Assembly (NCBI RefSeq): GCF_016745505.1
Contig: NZ_JAERUC010000184.1
Span: 62,001 to 126,000, forward strand
Direction: 5' to 3'
DNA from: Streptomyces silvae
GTDB lineage: Bacteria > Actinomycetota > Actinomycetes > Streptomycetales > Streptomycetaceae
DNA length: 64,000 nt
Shown here piece after piece: positions 29,595 to 38,394 of this stretch. The translations under genes were made by a program, and so were the position numbers. Every line of letters starts with the position of its first letter. Positions within the stretch are counted from its first letter, which is position 1. The notes below the pieces were generated by a model. That model saw nothing but the letters and a program-made list of their open reading frames with translations. It was not told the DNA's origin and did no database searches.

Positions 29595-30259
29595 CCGAGT
29601 CGCCCGAGCAGCAGCCGGCCGTCCCCGGACGGCTGCGCAGGCTCCGCCCCACATCCCTACGGCCCACCTGGTGGCCCCTGCCCGCCTGCGTCCTGCTCGG
29701 GGCCGCCTGCGGATTCTCGTACGGCATGCTCGCCCAGCCCGAGTACGCGGCCACCAGCTACGCCATGGTCACCGCGGGCAAGGGCATCGATCCGGCCGCC
29801 GCCCTGGGGTACGCCCAGTCGTACGGGCGCCTGGCCACCAGCGACGCCACCCTCTCCTACGCCAAGGGCGCCGCCGGGGAGCCCGTACGTGAACTCCGCG
29901 CCCACGTACGGTCCGAGACCTCCCCGGACTCGCCCATGATCGCGGTCACCGGTACGTCCGTGTCGCGCGGGCGTGCCGCGGACATCGCCAACGCGGTGAC
30001 CGAGGCGGTGGTCGTGAGCAGCGGTCACGTCGCGAAGGACACCGGTGTGAAGCTGGTGAAGTTCTCCCACGCCGTACCGCCCGTCGATCCCGTCTCCCCG
30101 TCCGCGCCGCTCGGCACGGCCGTCGGCGCCAGCGCGGGCGGGCTGGTCGGCGGACTCATCCTGCTCGTCCGCCCCCGGCCCGGACGCCGGGGAGTGACGG
30201 CCCAGGTTCCGGGTCCCACCCATGGCGGCACCACCGGCGAACGGGAGCTCGTGCGATGA
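29591..30259 (+). CDS. Wzz/YveK-like chain-length protein
   Basis: About 222 residues: a cytoplasmic start, a membrane segment (WWPLPACVLLGAACGFSYGM), an extracytoplasmic domain of about 130 residues (AATSYAMVTAGKGIDPAAAL) and a second membrane segment after a Pro-rich stretch (AVPPVDPVSPSAPLG). This is the topology of Wzz-type co-polymerases that set polymer length. No tyrosine-kinase domain is fused or adjacent. It overlaps neighbours by four bases on both sides. Confidence 0.82.
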   Translation: MTESPEQQPAVPGRLRRLRPTSLRPTWWPLPACVLLGAACGFSYGMLAQPEYAATSYAMVTAGKGIDPAAALGYAQSYGRLATSDATLSYAKGAAGEPVRELRAHVRSETSPDSPMIAVTGTSVSRGRAADIANAVTEAVVVSSGHVAKDTGVKLVKFSHAVPPVDPVSPSAPLGTAVGASAGGLVGGLILLVRPRPGRRGVTAQVPGPTHGGTTGERELVR

Positions 30260-31422
30260 ACATCGACCACCGTGGACGGCTCACCGTGACCCTCTGCAGG
30301 GACCTGCCGGACTTCGTGGACCTCGCCCCGGAGTGGAACGCGCTGCACCGCAGGTGTCCCACCGCCACGCCGTTCCAGAGCCATGCGTGGCTCCACTCGT
30401 GGTGGCTCTCCTACGGGACTCCCGGCCGGCTCCGGGTCGTACTGGTGCGCAGGGACGGACGGCTGATCGGCGCGGCGCCGCTGATGCTCGTGCACCGCCC
30501 GATGCCTCTGCTGGTGCCGATGGGCGGAGCGATCTCCGACTACTTCGACATCCTGGTGGACGGCGAGGACGTCCCGGCGGCGGTCACCGCGCTGGAGCGC
30601 GGGCTCCACCGCGCGGCGGCGCACACCGTCGTGGACCTGCGGGAGGTCAGGCCCGACGCCTCGGCGCACCTGCTGTTCGAGGCGTGGTCCGGCGCCCGGA
30701 GCAGCCGCACCGACTCGACCTGCATGGAGCTGCCCGCCGAGCCGATCGACGCCCTCATCGGGCGGATGACCGGTTCGCGCGCCCAGCGGGCGCGGGCCAA
30801 GCTGCGCAGGGTCGACGCCCTGGGCATCGAGTGCCGTACCGCGCCGGTGCACGGGGTGGCGGGGGCGATCGGCAGCCTGCTGCGGCTCCACGAGCTCCAG
30901 TGGCTCGGCAGAGGCGTCAACCCCGAGCACCTGCGGCCCCGGTTCTGCGCGCATCTGGTGCGCTCCGCCCGCCGGATGGTGCGCGACGGGGAGGCCTCGG
31001 TCAGGGAGTTCCTGCTCGACGGCGAGGTGGTGGCCGCCGATGTGTCGTTCCGGTCGGCGCGGCTGACCGGGGGGTACCTCTACGGGGCCGACCCCCGGCT
31101 CAGGGAGACGAAGGTGGACGTCTCCTCGATGCTGCTGCGCGAGATCGCGCGGGAGGCCGACGGCCTGGACCGTGGTGTGCTGAGTCTGCTGCGCGGCTCG
31201 GAGCAGTACAAGAGCCACTGGGGCCCGGTGCCGGTCGTCAACCGGCGCCTGATGCTGGCCCGTTCCTCGCTGGAGCCGCTGCTGCGGCTGCGCGAGACAC
31301 AGGTGAACGTCCGGGAGCGGGCGGCCGGCACGGTGAAGTCCCGGCTTCCCGCGGCACGGGAGTGGCGCGGCCGTCTGAGCGAGCTGCCCGCGGCCGGGGC
31401 CGCGCTGATCGGCCGGAGTTGA
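30256..31422 (+). CDS. BioF2/CelD-like GNAT acyltransferase
   Basis: About 388 residues related to the GNAT_6/CelD (BcsL) family found in exopolysaccharide loci: PEWNALHRRCPTATPFQSHAWLHSWW at the start and GYLYGADPRLRETKVDVSSMLLREI late, with LLRGSEQYKSHWGP. It may acylate the polymer or a sugar precursor. It is the last gene of the coupled operon; its ATG overlaps the Wzz-like stop. Confidence 0.85.
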   Translation: MNIDHRGRLTVTLCRDLPDFVDLAPEWNALHRRCPTATPFQSHAWLHSWWLSYGTPGRLRVVLVRRDGRLIGAAPLMLVHRPMPLLVPMGGAISDYFDILVDGEDVPAAVTALERGLHRAAAHTVVDLREVRPDASAHLLFEAWSGARSSRTDSTCMELPAEPIDALIGRMTGSRAQRARAKLRRVDALGIECRTAPVHGVAGAIGSLLRLHELQWLGRGVNPEHLRPRFCAHLVRSARRMVRDGEASVREFLLDGEVVAADVSFRSARLTGGYLYGADPRLRETKVDVSSMLLREIAREADGLDRGVLSLLRGSEQYKSHWGPVPVVNRRLMLARSSLEPLLRLRETQVNVRERAAGTVKSRLPAAREWRGRLSELPAAGAALIGRS

Positions 31423-31532
31423 GCCGTGATGATGACTTTTGCGGCGATCCGTTACCGTCTGTCGACTTTCGCGTTGTCAGGGCATACCGGTCGCACGCTC
31501 GCGGCCGGCTTCAACCCCCTCAAGGAGAACTG

Positions 31533-31814
31533 ATGTCGCGTATCTCGAAGGTGGCCGCCGTCATGGCAGGTACCGGTGCCCTGATCGCCGGCGGCGCCGG
31601 CATGGCTACCGCCGACTCCGGAGCGGAGGCCGTCGCGGCCCACTCCCCCGGTGTCATTTCGGGCAACGCCGTCCAGGTGCCCGTCAGCATCCCGGTCAAC
31701 GTGTGCGGCAACACGGTGAACGTGATCGCTCTGCTGAACCCGGCGTTCGGCAACACCTGCGCGAACGTTTCGGACAGCCACGAGGACGAGGGCGAGTACG
31801 GCTACGGCCACTGA
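31533..31814 (+). CDS. Short chaplin with an acidic C-terminal tail
   Basis: About 93 residues: a Sec signal peptide (SRISKVAAVMAGTGALIAGG, ending at TADSG), then the chaplin domain with GVISGNAVQVPV, NVCGNTVNVIALLNPAFGN and TCAN. The two Cys form the conserved disulfide. Chaplins self-assemble into amyloid surface fibrils that let aerial hyphae leave water. The domain resembles short ChpE-type chaplins, but 15 acidic/aromatic residues follow it. AAGGAG precedes ATG 31533. It lies 110 bp after the polysaccharide operon and probably has its own promoter. Confidence 0.9.
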   Translation: MSRISKVAAVMAGTGALIAGGAGMATADSGAEAVAAHSPGVISGNAVQVPVSIPVNVCGNTVNVIALLNPAFGNTCANVSDSHEDEGEYGYGH

Positions 31815-31831
31815 TCCCCCCGAGGCACCGT

Positions 31832-31876
31832 CCGGGCCCTCTCCCTCCGCGTCCGCAGCGGAGGGAGGGGGCCCGG
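31832..31876. terminator. Strong bidirectional terminator between the chaplin and melC2
   Basis: A 19-bp stem with one G-U wobble: 31832-31850 (starting CCGGGCCCT) pairs with 31858-31876 (ending GGGCCCGG) around a 7-base loop. It separates convergent genes. Confidence 0.85.
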
Positions 31877-31896
31877 CCCGCTTCCGGGGGCGCCGC

Positions 31897-32757
31897 TCAG
31901 ACGTACCGGTAGAGCCGGCTGTGGTCCATGAGCTGCGAGGGCGCGACGTCCCACGGCGGCATGGGCCGGTCGAGCGGGAAGATCCGGTCGCGCTGCGGAT
32001 CACCGGCGGGGAGCTCCCGGGCCGGCAGGTAGCGGGAGCGGGGGTGCGCCTTCTGCCAGCGGGTCCACAGCAGGTCGATGAAGGCGTGGTGCAGCCAGAA
32101 GACGGGGTCGTCGGGCGACGCGGCGCCCGCCATCGACCCGCCGATCCAGCGGTGCACCCGGTTGTGGTTGGCCACACCGCGGCCCCCTCGGATGCCCCAT
32201 CCCTCGATCCTGTTCCGGAAGCCGGTGGTGCTGACGCTGTTCCACGGCTCGGTGTCGTAGACCGGATCCTTCAGCGCACGCTCCACGTCCGCCGCCGCGG
32301 GCAGGGTGACGGGTGAGGAGGGCCTGCCGAAGTTGCGCCGCAGGAAGGGGTCGTCGGTGACTCCGGCGCGGATACGCCAGTTGCCCTGCCGGTAGGCGAA
32401 CGGTCCGGTCATGACCTGCCGGTCGCCCGGCCTGCCGTTGCCGCCCAGGAAGTCGTCCGCCCAGAGGGACGAGCTGGCCGTGTTGTCACGCGTCCAGTCC
32501 CAGTACGGGATCGACACGCGGGGATCGACCGCGCGCAGCGCCTTCTCGAACTCCAGCAGGTATCTGCGGTGCCAGGGGAAGAAGGACGGCGTCATATGGG
32601 CGGGCCGTGGCCTGCTCTCGGCGTCGGTGACGTAGTACTGCCGGTGCAGGCTGACGAAGTCGTCGTAGCGGCCCGACCGTTTCAGCTCCAGGATCGCGTC
32701 GACCAGACGCTTCTTCTCGGTGCGCGTGAGGTCGCGCTGGTTCTTCCGGCTGTACAC
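31897..32757 (-). CDS. melC2: Tyrosinase, copper monooxygenase
   Basis: About 286 residues. CuA ligands are H38, H54 and H63 (SLHRQYY, RPAHMT, PWHRR); CuB ligands are H198, H202 and H224 (NHNRVHRWIGG, VFWLHHAFID). It hydroxylates monophenols and oxidises diphenols to quinones for melanin. It has no signal peptide and is carried out of the cell by its helper MelC1, encoded just upstream. GTG 32757 is the start. It is somewhat diverged from the classical MelC2 sequence and may be the second (MelD2-type) tyrosinase of some streptomycetes. Confidence 0.92.
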   Translation of the reverse strand: MYSRKNQRDLTRTEKKRLVDAILELKRSGRYDDFVSLHRQYYVTDAESRPRPAHMTPSFFPWHRRYLLEFEKALRAVDPRVSIPYWDWTRDNTASSSLWADDFLGGNGRPGDRQVMTGPFAYRQGNWRIRAGVTDDPFLRRNFGRPSSPVTLPAAADVERALKDPVYDTEPWNSVSTTGFRNRIEGWGIRGGRGVANHNRVHRWIGGSMAGAASPDDPVFWLHHAFIDLLWTRWQKAHPRSRYLPARELPAGDPQRDRIFPLDRPMPPWDVAPSQLMDHSRLYRYV

Positions 32758-32777
32758 GCGTGCTCGTCCTTAAGGGC

Positions 32778-33305
32778 TCAGATGGTGTGCGGGGAGGCGG
32801 CCGACAGCTGCGCGGGGCCCAGTTCGTCGACCGCCGCGCGGGCCGTCTCGAGGAGGGTGGGGAAGGACTCGTAGTGGTTGACGGTGCTGAGATAGCTCCC
32901 GTCGGCGCGCCTCATCACGTGCAGCGGCCTCCCGTCGACGCTGACCTCGGTGCCGGTCACCGCTGCGGCGGCTCCGGCCTCACCGGCGTACGGCTGTGCA
33001 CCGGCGTGCGGCTGTTTGCCGTCGTCGGGCGGTGCAGCGGCGTACGGCTGTGCGCCGGCCGGCACCGTGGTCGTGACCGTGCCCCGGATCTCGCGGCCCT
33101 TGTACAGCTCGGAGAAGCGCTCGGGGCCCACGGCGCCGCGCTCCCGGTCCGCGCCCGCGGGCCCCTGGGTCCCGAGGAGGACCGGGGCGAGCGCGCCGCC
33201 GGTCCCGGCGATCACGGCTGCGGTGAAGGCGGTGCGCAGCACCGCGCGGCGGGCCGGCCGTGGTGCGCCGGCCGGCTCCCCCTTCGTACCGTCGGTCGGG
33301 TTCAT
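32778..33305 (-). CDS. melC1: Tyrosinase copper chaperone with Tat signal
   Basis: About 175 residues. The N-terminus carries a twin-arginine signal (PARRAVLRTAFTAAVIAGTG), which exports the MelC1-MelC2 complex. The conserved cofactor region is FSELYKGREIRGTV and VDGRPLHVMRRADGSYLSTVNHY, including the tyrosine-bearing loop that enters the tyrosinase active site. Between these lies an unusual insertion with two GAQPYA repeats. It precedes melC2 by 20 bases. GGGAGG supports ATG 33305. Confidence 0.9.
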   Translation of the reverse strand: MNPTDGTKGEPAGAPRPARRAVLRTAFTAAVIAGTGGALAPVLLGTQGPAGADRERGAVGPERFSELYKGREIRGTVTTTVPAGAQPYAAAPPDDGKQPHAGAQPYAGEAGAAAAVTGTEVSVDGRPLHVMRRADGSYLSTVNHYESFPTLLETARAAVDELGPAQLSAASPHTI

Positions 33306-33495
33306 GGTGGGTGTACCTCCCTCTCGTGGGCTCCTGCGAGGTCCCGCTCGAGTGGGCAACGAGGCGGTGCGCGAACGGTTCTCATCCGCAGGACATCACG
33401 CGACCGTGGTAATTCCGTGGCGCTCCCCGGCCGTGTCGGCCCTGTGGAGCGGCCGCCGGGGTGAGCATGGCCGTCCGAGCTCCCGGAGGTGGTGC

Positions 33496-34785
33496 ATGAA
33501 CGCGCCGACGCAGGTGTCCACGGTCCGCGTGCGGGGAACGGCCGGTGCCGATCTGGCCGATCCGGCGTTCTGGCGGCTGCCGCGGCACGAACGGCTGTCC
33601 GCGTTCGCCCGGCTGAGGGAGCTCGACGCACCGGTCCTCTTCACCCCTCGTACGGGTTCACGCACGCCCTTCTACGCGGTGGTGAGGCACGCGGACGTGA
33701 AGTCGGCGAGCCGGCAGCCGCAGTTCTTCGCCAGCGCACCGGGTGTCACGACTCCGGAACCGGCGCCCTGGGCCAAGGCGGTCTTCGGCAACTCCATGGT
33801 CAACATGGACGGCGCCGAGCACGCGGGGCTGCGCAGGACCATCTCGCGCGCGTTCACGCCGAGGCTGCTCGCGGCCGCCGAGGAGAACATCGACGCCGTC
33901 GCCCGGCGGCTCGTGGACGAAGCCGCCGCCGCGGGGCCGGGTGACTTCATGCGCGCGGCGCCCTCCCGCATGCCGTTCGAGGTGATCTGCGACCTGATGG
34001 GCATCCCCGCGCGCCACCGGGCCCGGATCGCCGCCCGTATCGACCACGCCTCGGAGTACGTCGGGGTCCAGCGGCGGGGCCGCGCCCGGCTGCGGATCCC
34101 GGGGCGCGGCCTGCGCTCGCTGGCCCGCATGCAGCTGGAGATGGCGGGTATCGCCCGTGAGCGCCGCCGCGTCCCGGCGGACGACGTGATCTCGGCACTC
34201 GTCCGCGCGGACGTCGGCGGACAGGCGCTGTCCTCGCGTCAGCTCGGCGCGTTCTTCTCGCTGCTGCTCGTGGCCGGTGTGGAGACCACTCGGAACGCGA
34301 TCGCCCACGGGCTGGTGCTGCTGACGGAGCATCCGGAGCAGCGGGCGCTCCTGGAGTCCGACTTCGACCGTTACGCCGACGGCGCGGTGGAGGAGATCGT
34401 GCGGCACTCGACGCCGATCATCCAGTTCCGCCGGACGGTGGCGGCGGAGTGCGAGCTCGGCGGCCGCACCTTTCTGCCCGGGGAGAAGGTCGTGCTCCTC
34501 TACGCGTCCGCGAACCGCGACGCCTCGGTGTTCGACGACCCGGAGGCGTTCGACATCACCCGGTCGCCCAATCCGCATCTCGGATACGGCGGCGGGGGCC
34601 CTCACCACTGTCTGGGAGCGCATCTCGCGAAGCTGGAGCTGAAAGCGCTCTTCCGCGAAATGCTCACCCGGCCGGTGAATATCCGGGCTTCGGGAGAACC
34701 CGGTCTGGTCGATTCGAATTTCGACAACCGTGTCGGCTCTCTTCCCTTCACCTTCGACCGGTGTCACCCGAACGGTCCGCTATGA
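33496..34785 (+). CDS. Cytochrome P450
   Basis: About 429 residues. The heme-binding loop is GYGGGGPHHCLGAHLAK with C372, the I-helix motif is LLVAGVETTRNA and the K-helix ExxR is EEIVRHS. Features such as FWRLPRHERLSAFARLRE and MVNMDGAEHAGLRRTISRAF resemble CYP124/CYP125-type lipid or sterol hydroxylases, though the substrate is unknown. GGAGG lies before ATG 33496. It is divergent from melC1. No ferredoxin gene is adjacent, so it must use redox partners from elsewhere. Confidence 0.93.
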   Translation: MNAPTQVSTVRVRGTAGADLADPAFWRLPRHERLSAFARLRELDAPVLFTPRTGSRTPFYAVVRHADVKSASRQPQFFASAPGVTTPEPAPWAKAVFGNSMVNMDGAEHAGLRRTISRAFTPRLLAAAEENIDAVARRLVDEAAAAGPGDFMRAAPSRMPFEVICDLMGIPARHRARIAARIDHASEYVGVQRRGRARLRIPGRGLRSLARMQLEMAGIARERRRVPADDVISALVRADVGGQALSSRQLGAFFSLLLVAGVETTRNAIAHGLVLLTEHPEQRALLESDFDRYADGAVEEIVRHSTPIIQFRRTVAAECELGGRTFLPGEKVVLLYASANRDASVFDDPEAFDITRSPNPHLGYGGGGPHHCLGAHLAKLELKALFREMLTRPVNIRASGEPGLVDSNFDNRVGSLPFTFDRCHPNGPL

Positions 34786-34896
34786 ACGGACGCGTGTCGC
34801 GAATGGGCTATTCACGGGCGGTCCCGCAGCCCATTGTTGAATCTTTCTCCTTAGGGTCGGCAGGGTCGGAGTAAGGCCGCAATCCAAGGAGGAGCC

Positions 34897-36093
34897 GTGC
34901 CCGTACAGCGCCGTCTCATCAATTTCGGCGTCGGCGCGACCGCGCTCTGCCTCCTCGTCGGCGGCGCGGTCCTCGCCGATCGCGACGCGGAGGACACCCA
35001 GGCCGGTAAGGGCGCGGCTCAACAGGCCCCCGAGCCGGCGACGACGACCGCCATCGGCGCCTACCTGGACTACGGGCCGAAGGGCGTCCAGCGGATGGGA
35101 GAGCTCTCGCGCTGGCTCGGCGGTACGGAGATGCGCGTCGGGCACAGCTATCTGCCGGGCGACCTGTGGGAGAACATCGAGGGCCGCCCCGGGTTCCTCG
35201 CCTCCTGGGCGGCCTGGCGCAAGGCGGCCGACGACCGGATGTTCGTCCTCAACACGCCGATGCTGGAGCGCAACGAGGAGCATGTCTCCGACGACGAGGT
35301 GCGCGGTCTGCTGCGGGACGGCGCGGAGGGCCGCTTCGACGAGCACTTCCGCCGCCTGGCCGAGCGCCTGGTGCTGCTCGGCGTACCGGACACCGTGATC
35401 GTCCTCGGCTGGGAGATGAACGGGACGACGTACACGCACCGGTGCGGTCCCGACCCCGTCGCCTGGAAGGCGTACTGGAACCGCATCGTCACCACGATGC
35501 GGTCGGTGTCCGGCCAGGAGTTCCGTTTCGACTTCGCGCCGAGCAGGGGGCGGGACGCCGTGCCCTGGACGGAGTGCTACCCGGGCGACGACGTCGTGGA
35601 CATCATCGGCATGGACTCCTACGACCAGCCTCCGGCGCGGGACTTCGACGAGCAGGTGAACGAACCCTACGGCCTGCAGAAGCAGGTCGACTTCGCCGCG
35701 GAGCACGGCAAGCCGATCTCGTTCCCGGAGTGGGGGCTGTTCCGCAACGGCGACAATCCCGAGTACATGCGCCGGATGCTGGAGTGGATCGAGCAGCACA
35801 AGCCGGTGTACCAGACGATCACGGACTACTGTCCGCACGGGGTGTGGCAGTGCTCCGAGAATCCCGAGTCCTCCCGGGTGTTCCGCGAGATGCTGAGCGG
35901 CCTGCCGAACGCCACGGAGCCCTCCGCGCCCGCTGCCGACCCGAGCGGGACACCGACGGCGCCCAAGCCGGACAAGCCCACGCCGACGGTGCCCACGCCG
36001 GACACCAACGGCTCCGGGTGGTGCTTCACCGTCCCGCTGAGCGACTGGTTCGGCCAGTGGCTGAGCGACCGCGAGTTCTGCGTACGCGGCTGA
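34897..36093 (+). CDS. Secreted GH26-like glycoside hydrolase
   Basis: About 398 residues. The N-terminal hydrophobic segment (FGVGATALCLLVGGAVL) is a signal peptide or membrane anchor. The TIM-barrel catalytic pair is probably E173 in VLGWEMNGTTY (acid/base) and E278 in ISFPEWGLF (nucleophile), with the barrel signature DIIGMDSYDQ. A Pro-Thr linker and a short Trp/Cys-rich tail follow. GH26 enzymes cleave beta-mannans or mixed-linkage glucans; beside a polysaccharide operon it might trim the cell's own polymer. AAGGAGGAG precedes GTG 34897. Confidence 0.82.
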   Translation: MPVQRRLINFGVGATALCLLVGGAVLADRDAEDTQAGKGAAQQAPEPATTTAIGAYLDYGPKGVQRMGELSRWLGGTEMRVGHSYLPGDLWENIEGRPGFLASWAAWRKAADDRMFVLNTPMLERNEEHVSDDEVRGLLRDGAEGRFDEHFRRLAERLVLLGVPDTVIVLGWEMNGTTYTHRCGPDPVAWKAYWNRIVTTMRSVSGQEFRFDFAPSRGRDAVPWTECYPGDDVVDIIGMDSYDQPPARDFDEQVNEPYGLQKQVDFAAEHGKPISFPEWGLFRNGDNPEYMRRMLEWIEQHKPVYQTITDYCPHGVWQCSENPESSRVFREMLSGLPNATEPSAPAADPSGTPTAPKPDKPTPTVPTPDTNGSGWCFTVPLSDWFGQWLSDREFCVRG

Positions 36094-36112
36094 GAGACCG
36101 GAGGAGCGCGGC

Positions 36113-36865
36113 ATGCGGGTGGCGGTGGCGGGCGGAACCGGGGTGGTCGGGCGGCAGGTCGTCGAGGAGCTGGCCGCGGCGGGACACGAAGCGGTCGTGC
36201 TGGCACGGTCGCGCGGTGTGGACCTCCTCTCCGGCGAGGGCCTCGACGCGGCCCTCGCCGGCGTGGAGGCGGTCATCGACGTGAGCAACAGGAAGGCGGT
36301 CGGCCGGGGCAGGGCGGTCGCGTTCTTCGGCTCGGTCAGCCGCAATCTGCTGGACGCGGGTGCGCGCGCCGGGGTGCGCCACCATGTGGCGCTGTCGATC
36401 GTCGGCATCGACCGGGTCGGGCACGGCTACTACCAGGGCAAGCTCCGCCAGGAGGAGGTCGTCAGGGGCGGGCGGGTGCCGTGGACCGTGCTGCGGGCCA
36501 CGCAGTTCCACGAGTTCGTGCCCCAGACCCTCCAGCAGATGCCGGGGCCGGTCGCGGTGGTGCCCCGCATGAACATCCAGCCGGTCGCGGCGCGTGAGGT
36601 GGCGCGGCACCTGGTGGAGCTGGCGCTCGCCCCGCCGCGGGGCATGGCTCCCGAGCTCGCGGGACCGCGGGTGGAACTGCTCGTCGACCTGGTACGGCGG
36701 CTGCTCCACGCCCGCCACCAGCGCAGGCTGGTGGTGCCGGTGAGGCTGCCGGGTGCCGTGGGGGCCGCCATGGCGGGCGACGGCCAGCTGCCGGCCGGGG
36801 AGGGGCCCCGGGGCAGCCAGACGTTCGACGAGTGGCTCGCCGGTGCGGTCACCCGGGGAGCCTGA
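36113..36865 (+). CDS. NmrA-like NAD(P)-binding protein (atypical SDR)
   Basis: About 250 residues. The Rossmann loop VAGGTGVVGRQVVEEL begins the protein. YYQGKLRQEEVVRGGRVPWTVLRATQFHEF resembles the YxxxK-plus-helix region of atypical SDR/NmrA proteins. The substrate is unknown; such proteins can be redox sensors or reductases. It starts 20 bases after the GH26-like gene and may be cotranscribed with it. Confidence 0.83.
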   Translation: MRVAVAGGTGVVGRQVVEELAAAGHEAVVLARSRGVDLLSGEGLDAALAGVEAVIDVSNRKAVGRGRAVAFFGSVSRNLLDAGARAGVRHHVALSIVGIDRVGHGYYQGKLRQEEVVRGGRVPWTVLRATQFHEFVPQTLQQMPGPVAVVPRMNIQPVAAREVARHLVELALAPPRGMAPELAGPRVELLVDLVRRLLHARHQRRLVVPVRLPGAVGAAMAGDGQLPAGEGPRGSQTFDEWLAGAVTRGA

Positions 36866-36887
36866 CGGGACCTCGTGACCGCACCGG
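36840..36887. terminator. Hairpin overlapping the NmrA-like stop codon
   Basis: CCGGTGCGGTCAC (36840-36852) pairs perfectly with GTGACCGCACCGG (36875-36887) across a 22-base loop containing the stop codon. It lies between convergent genes. The long loop makes the terminator reading less certain. Confidence 0.5.
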
Positions 36888-36901
36888 GCCTCCGCCGTCG
36901 C

Positions 36902-38323
36902 TCACCACCCGGTCCACAGCAGATGGTTGACCAGCAGGGCGACGACGGCCTGGGCGGCGAGCCAGCCGCGCCGGCCGGGGCCGGGAAGCAGGGCGGCGGC
37001 GGGCATCAGCCAGACGACGAACGGCTGCCAGATGCGTTCGGTCTCCGCCTTGCTCATCCCGGACAGATCCGCGACGGCCAGGGCCAGGAGCGCGGCGAGG
37101 GTGAGGAGCGCGAGCCGCTGGGCCGCCGTGGTGGTGCCCTGACGCACTCCGCGTACGGCGGCGGGGGCGGACACCGCCGCGCGGCGCAGACCCGCGACGG
37201 TGGCGAGGCCCGCGGCGAGTGTGGTGCAGGCGAGGTTCGCCCAGACCCAGTAGGAGTAGGGGCGGGTGCCGCCCGCGCCCTGGTAGTAGCGCTCGACCAG
37301 CAGGTGGTAGGCCTCCCACCAGTTGAATCCCGCCAGGGTGAAGGCCACGGGTGCGACCAGGGCGCCGAGGGCGAGGGGGGCGAGCGGACGTGCCGTCCGG
37401 GCCAGCAGGAGGACGGCCCCCAGCAGGACCGCGATGAGCGTCAGACCGTAACTGAGGTAGCAGGTCAGCCCGAACAGCAGGCCCGAGCCCAGTGCGGCTG
37501 CCCCGGGGTGCCTGGCCGTGCGGGTCGCGGCGAGGGCCAGCAGCGCCACGGACCACGCCGCGACGGCGGCGAAGTAGCCGTCCGCGGAGGTGCCTGTCCA
37601 GACGGCGAAGGGGGCGAGGACGAGGAACGGAGCCGCGCGCCGGGCGAGGTGCTCGTCCATCAGGGCGCGCAGCGCGACCAGGACGGCCACCGCAGCCGAG
37701 CCGCCGAGCACGATGCACCACATGCCCGCCCAGGCGCCGCCCCCGAGTCCGGCCCGGTCCAGGCCGACGAAGGTGAGTGTGGCGCCCGGCGGGTGACCCG
37801 CGACGTGGGCGGGCCAGTTGCCCGGCGGACCGATGACGATGTGGTCGGTGAAACCGCGCAGGGCCGCGCCGATGTCGTCGAAACGGTCGATCACCCGCAG
37901 GTATTCGTGCTTGGTGGTCAGCCTGCGCGCGATCCCCCGGTACCAGCCCTCGATGAGGGCGAGCGAGAGGATCCACGCCACCGAGCCGGCCCAGCAGGTG
38001 AGCAGCAGCCGCCTCCAGGGGAGCCGCGCGGCCAGCCGTGGCCCGTAGGCGACGACCGCCACCGCCACCGCCACGGCGGCCGGGGTGCCGGGGCCGAGAT
38101 GCGGGTCCCAGGAGGCCAGGAGGGGTGGCCACTGGACCTGAAGGCTGCCGTCGCCCTGCTGGATCACCCAGCCGATCCCTATGGCCGCGGCCACCAGCAG
38201 AACCCCCGCCGCCGCGGCCGTCAGATCCCGGCGGCGGCCGGCCGGTTCGTCGGTGCGGGCGGGCTCGGGGGCTTCGGGGGCTTCGGGGGGCCGGACGCGG
38301 TGGCTTCTTTCCTCGGTCGTCAC
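36902..38323 (-). CDS. Polytopic glycosyltransferase-like membrane protein
   Basis: About 473 residues with at least ten membrane segments. Loops contain a charged pattern after helix 1 (YRGIARRLTTKHEYLRVIDRF) and GNWPAHVAGHPPGATLTFV, suggestive of GT-C (PMT/GT87-like) enzymes that use polyprenyl-phosphate sugars. I could not confirm a DD or DE motif. GTG 38323 follows TAGCGT by six bases with no ribosome site, so the message may be leaderless. It lies beside the oxidoreductase/GT2 locus and may be its acceptor-side transferase. Confidence 0.65.
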   Translation of the reverse strand: MTTEERSHRVRPPEAPEAPEPARTDEPAGRRRDLTAAAAGVLLVAAAIGIGWVIQQGDGSLQVQWPPLLASWDPHLGPGTPAAVAVAVAVVAYGPRLAARLPWRRLLLTCWAGSVAWILSLALIEGWYRGIARRLTTKHEYLRVIDRFDDIGAALRGFTDHIVIGPPGNWPAHVAGHPPGATLTFVGLDRAGLGGGAWAGMWCIVLGGSAAVAVLVALRALMDEHLARRAAPFLVLAPFAVWTGTSADGYFAAVAAWSVALLALAATRTARHPGAAALGSGLLFGLTCYLSYGLTLIAVLLGAVLLLARTARPLAPLALGALVAPVAFTLAGFNWWEAYHLLVERYYQGAGGTRPYSYWVWANLACTTLAAGLATVAGLRRAAVSAPAAVRGVRQGTTTAAQRLALLTLAALLALAVADLSGMSKAETERIWQPFVVWLMPAAALLPGPGRRGWLAAQAVVALLVNHLLWTGW

Positions 38324-38394
38324 GCGGGCACGCTACGCATCGGGCGGGCCCGGTGGGCGGTGCGACGCAGCCGTGTCACACAACGGTCAGATTC

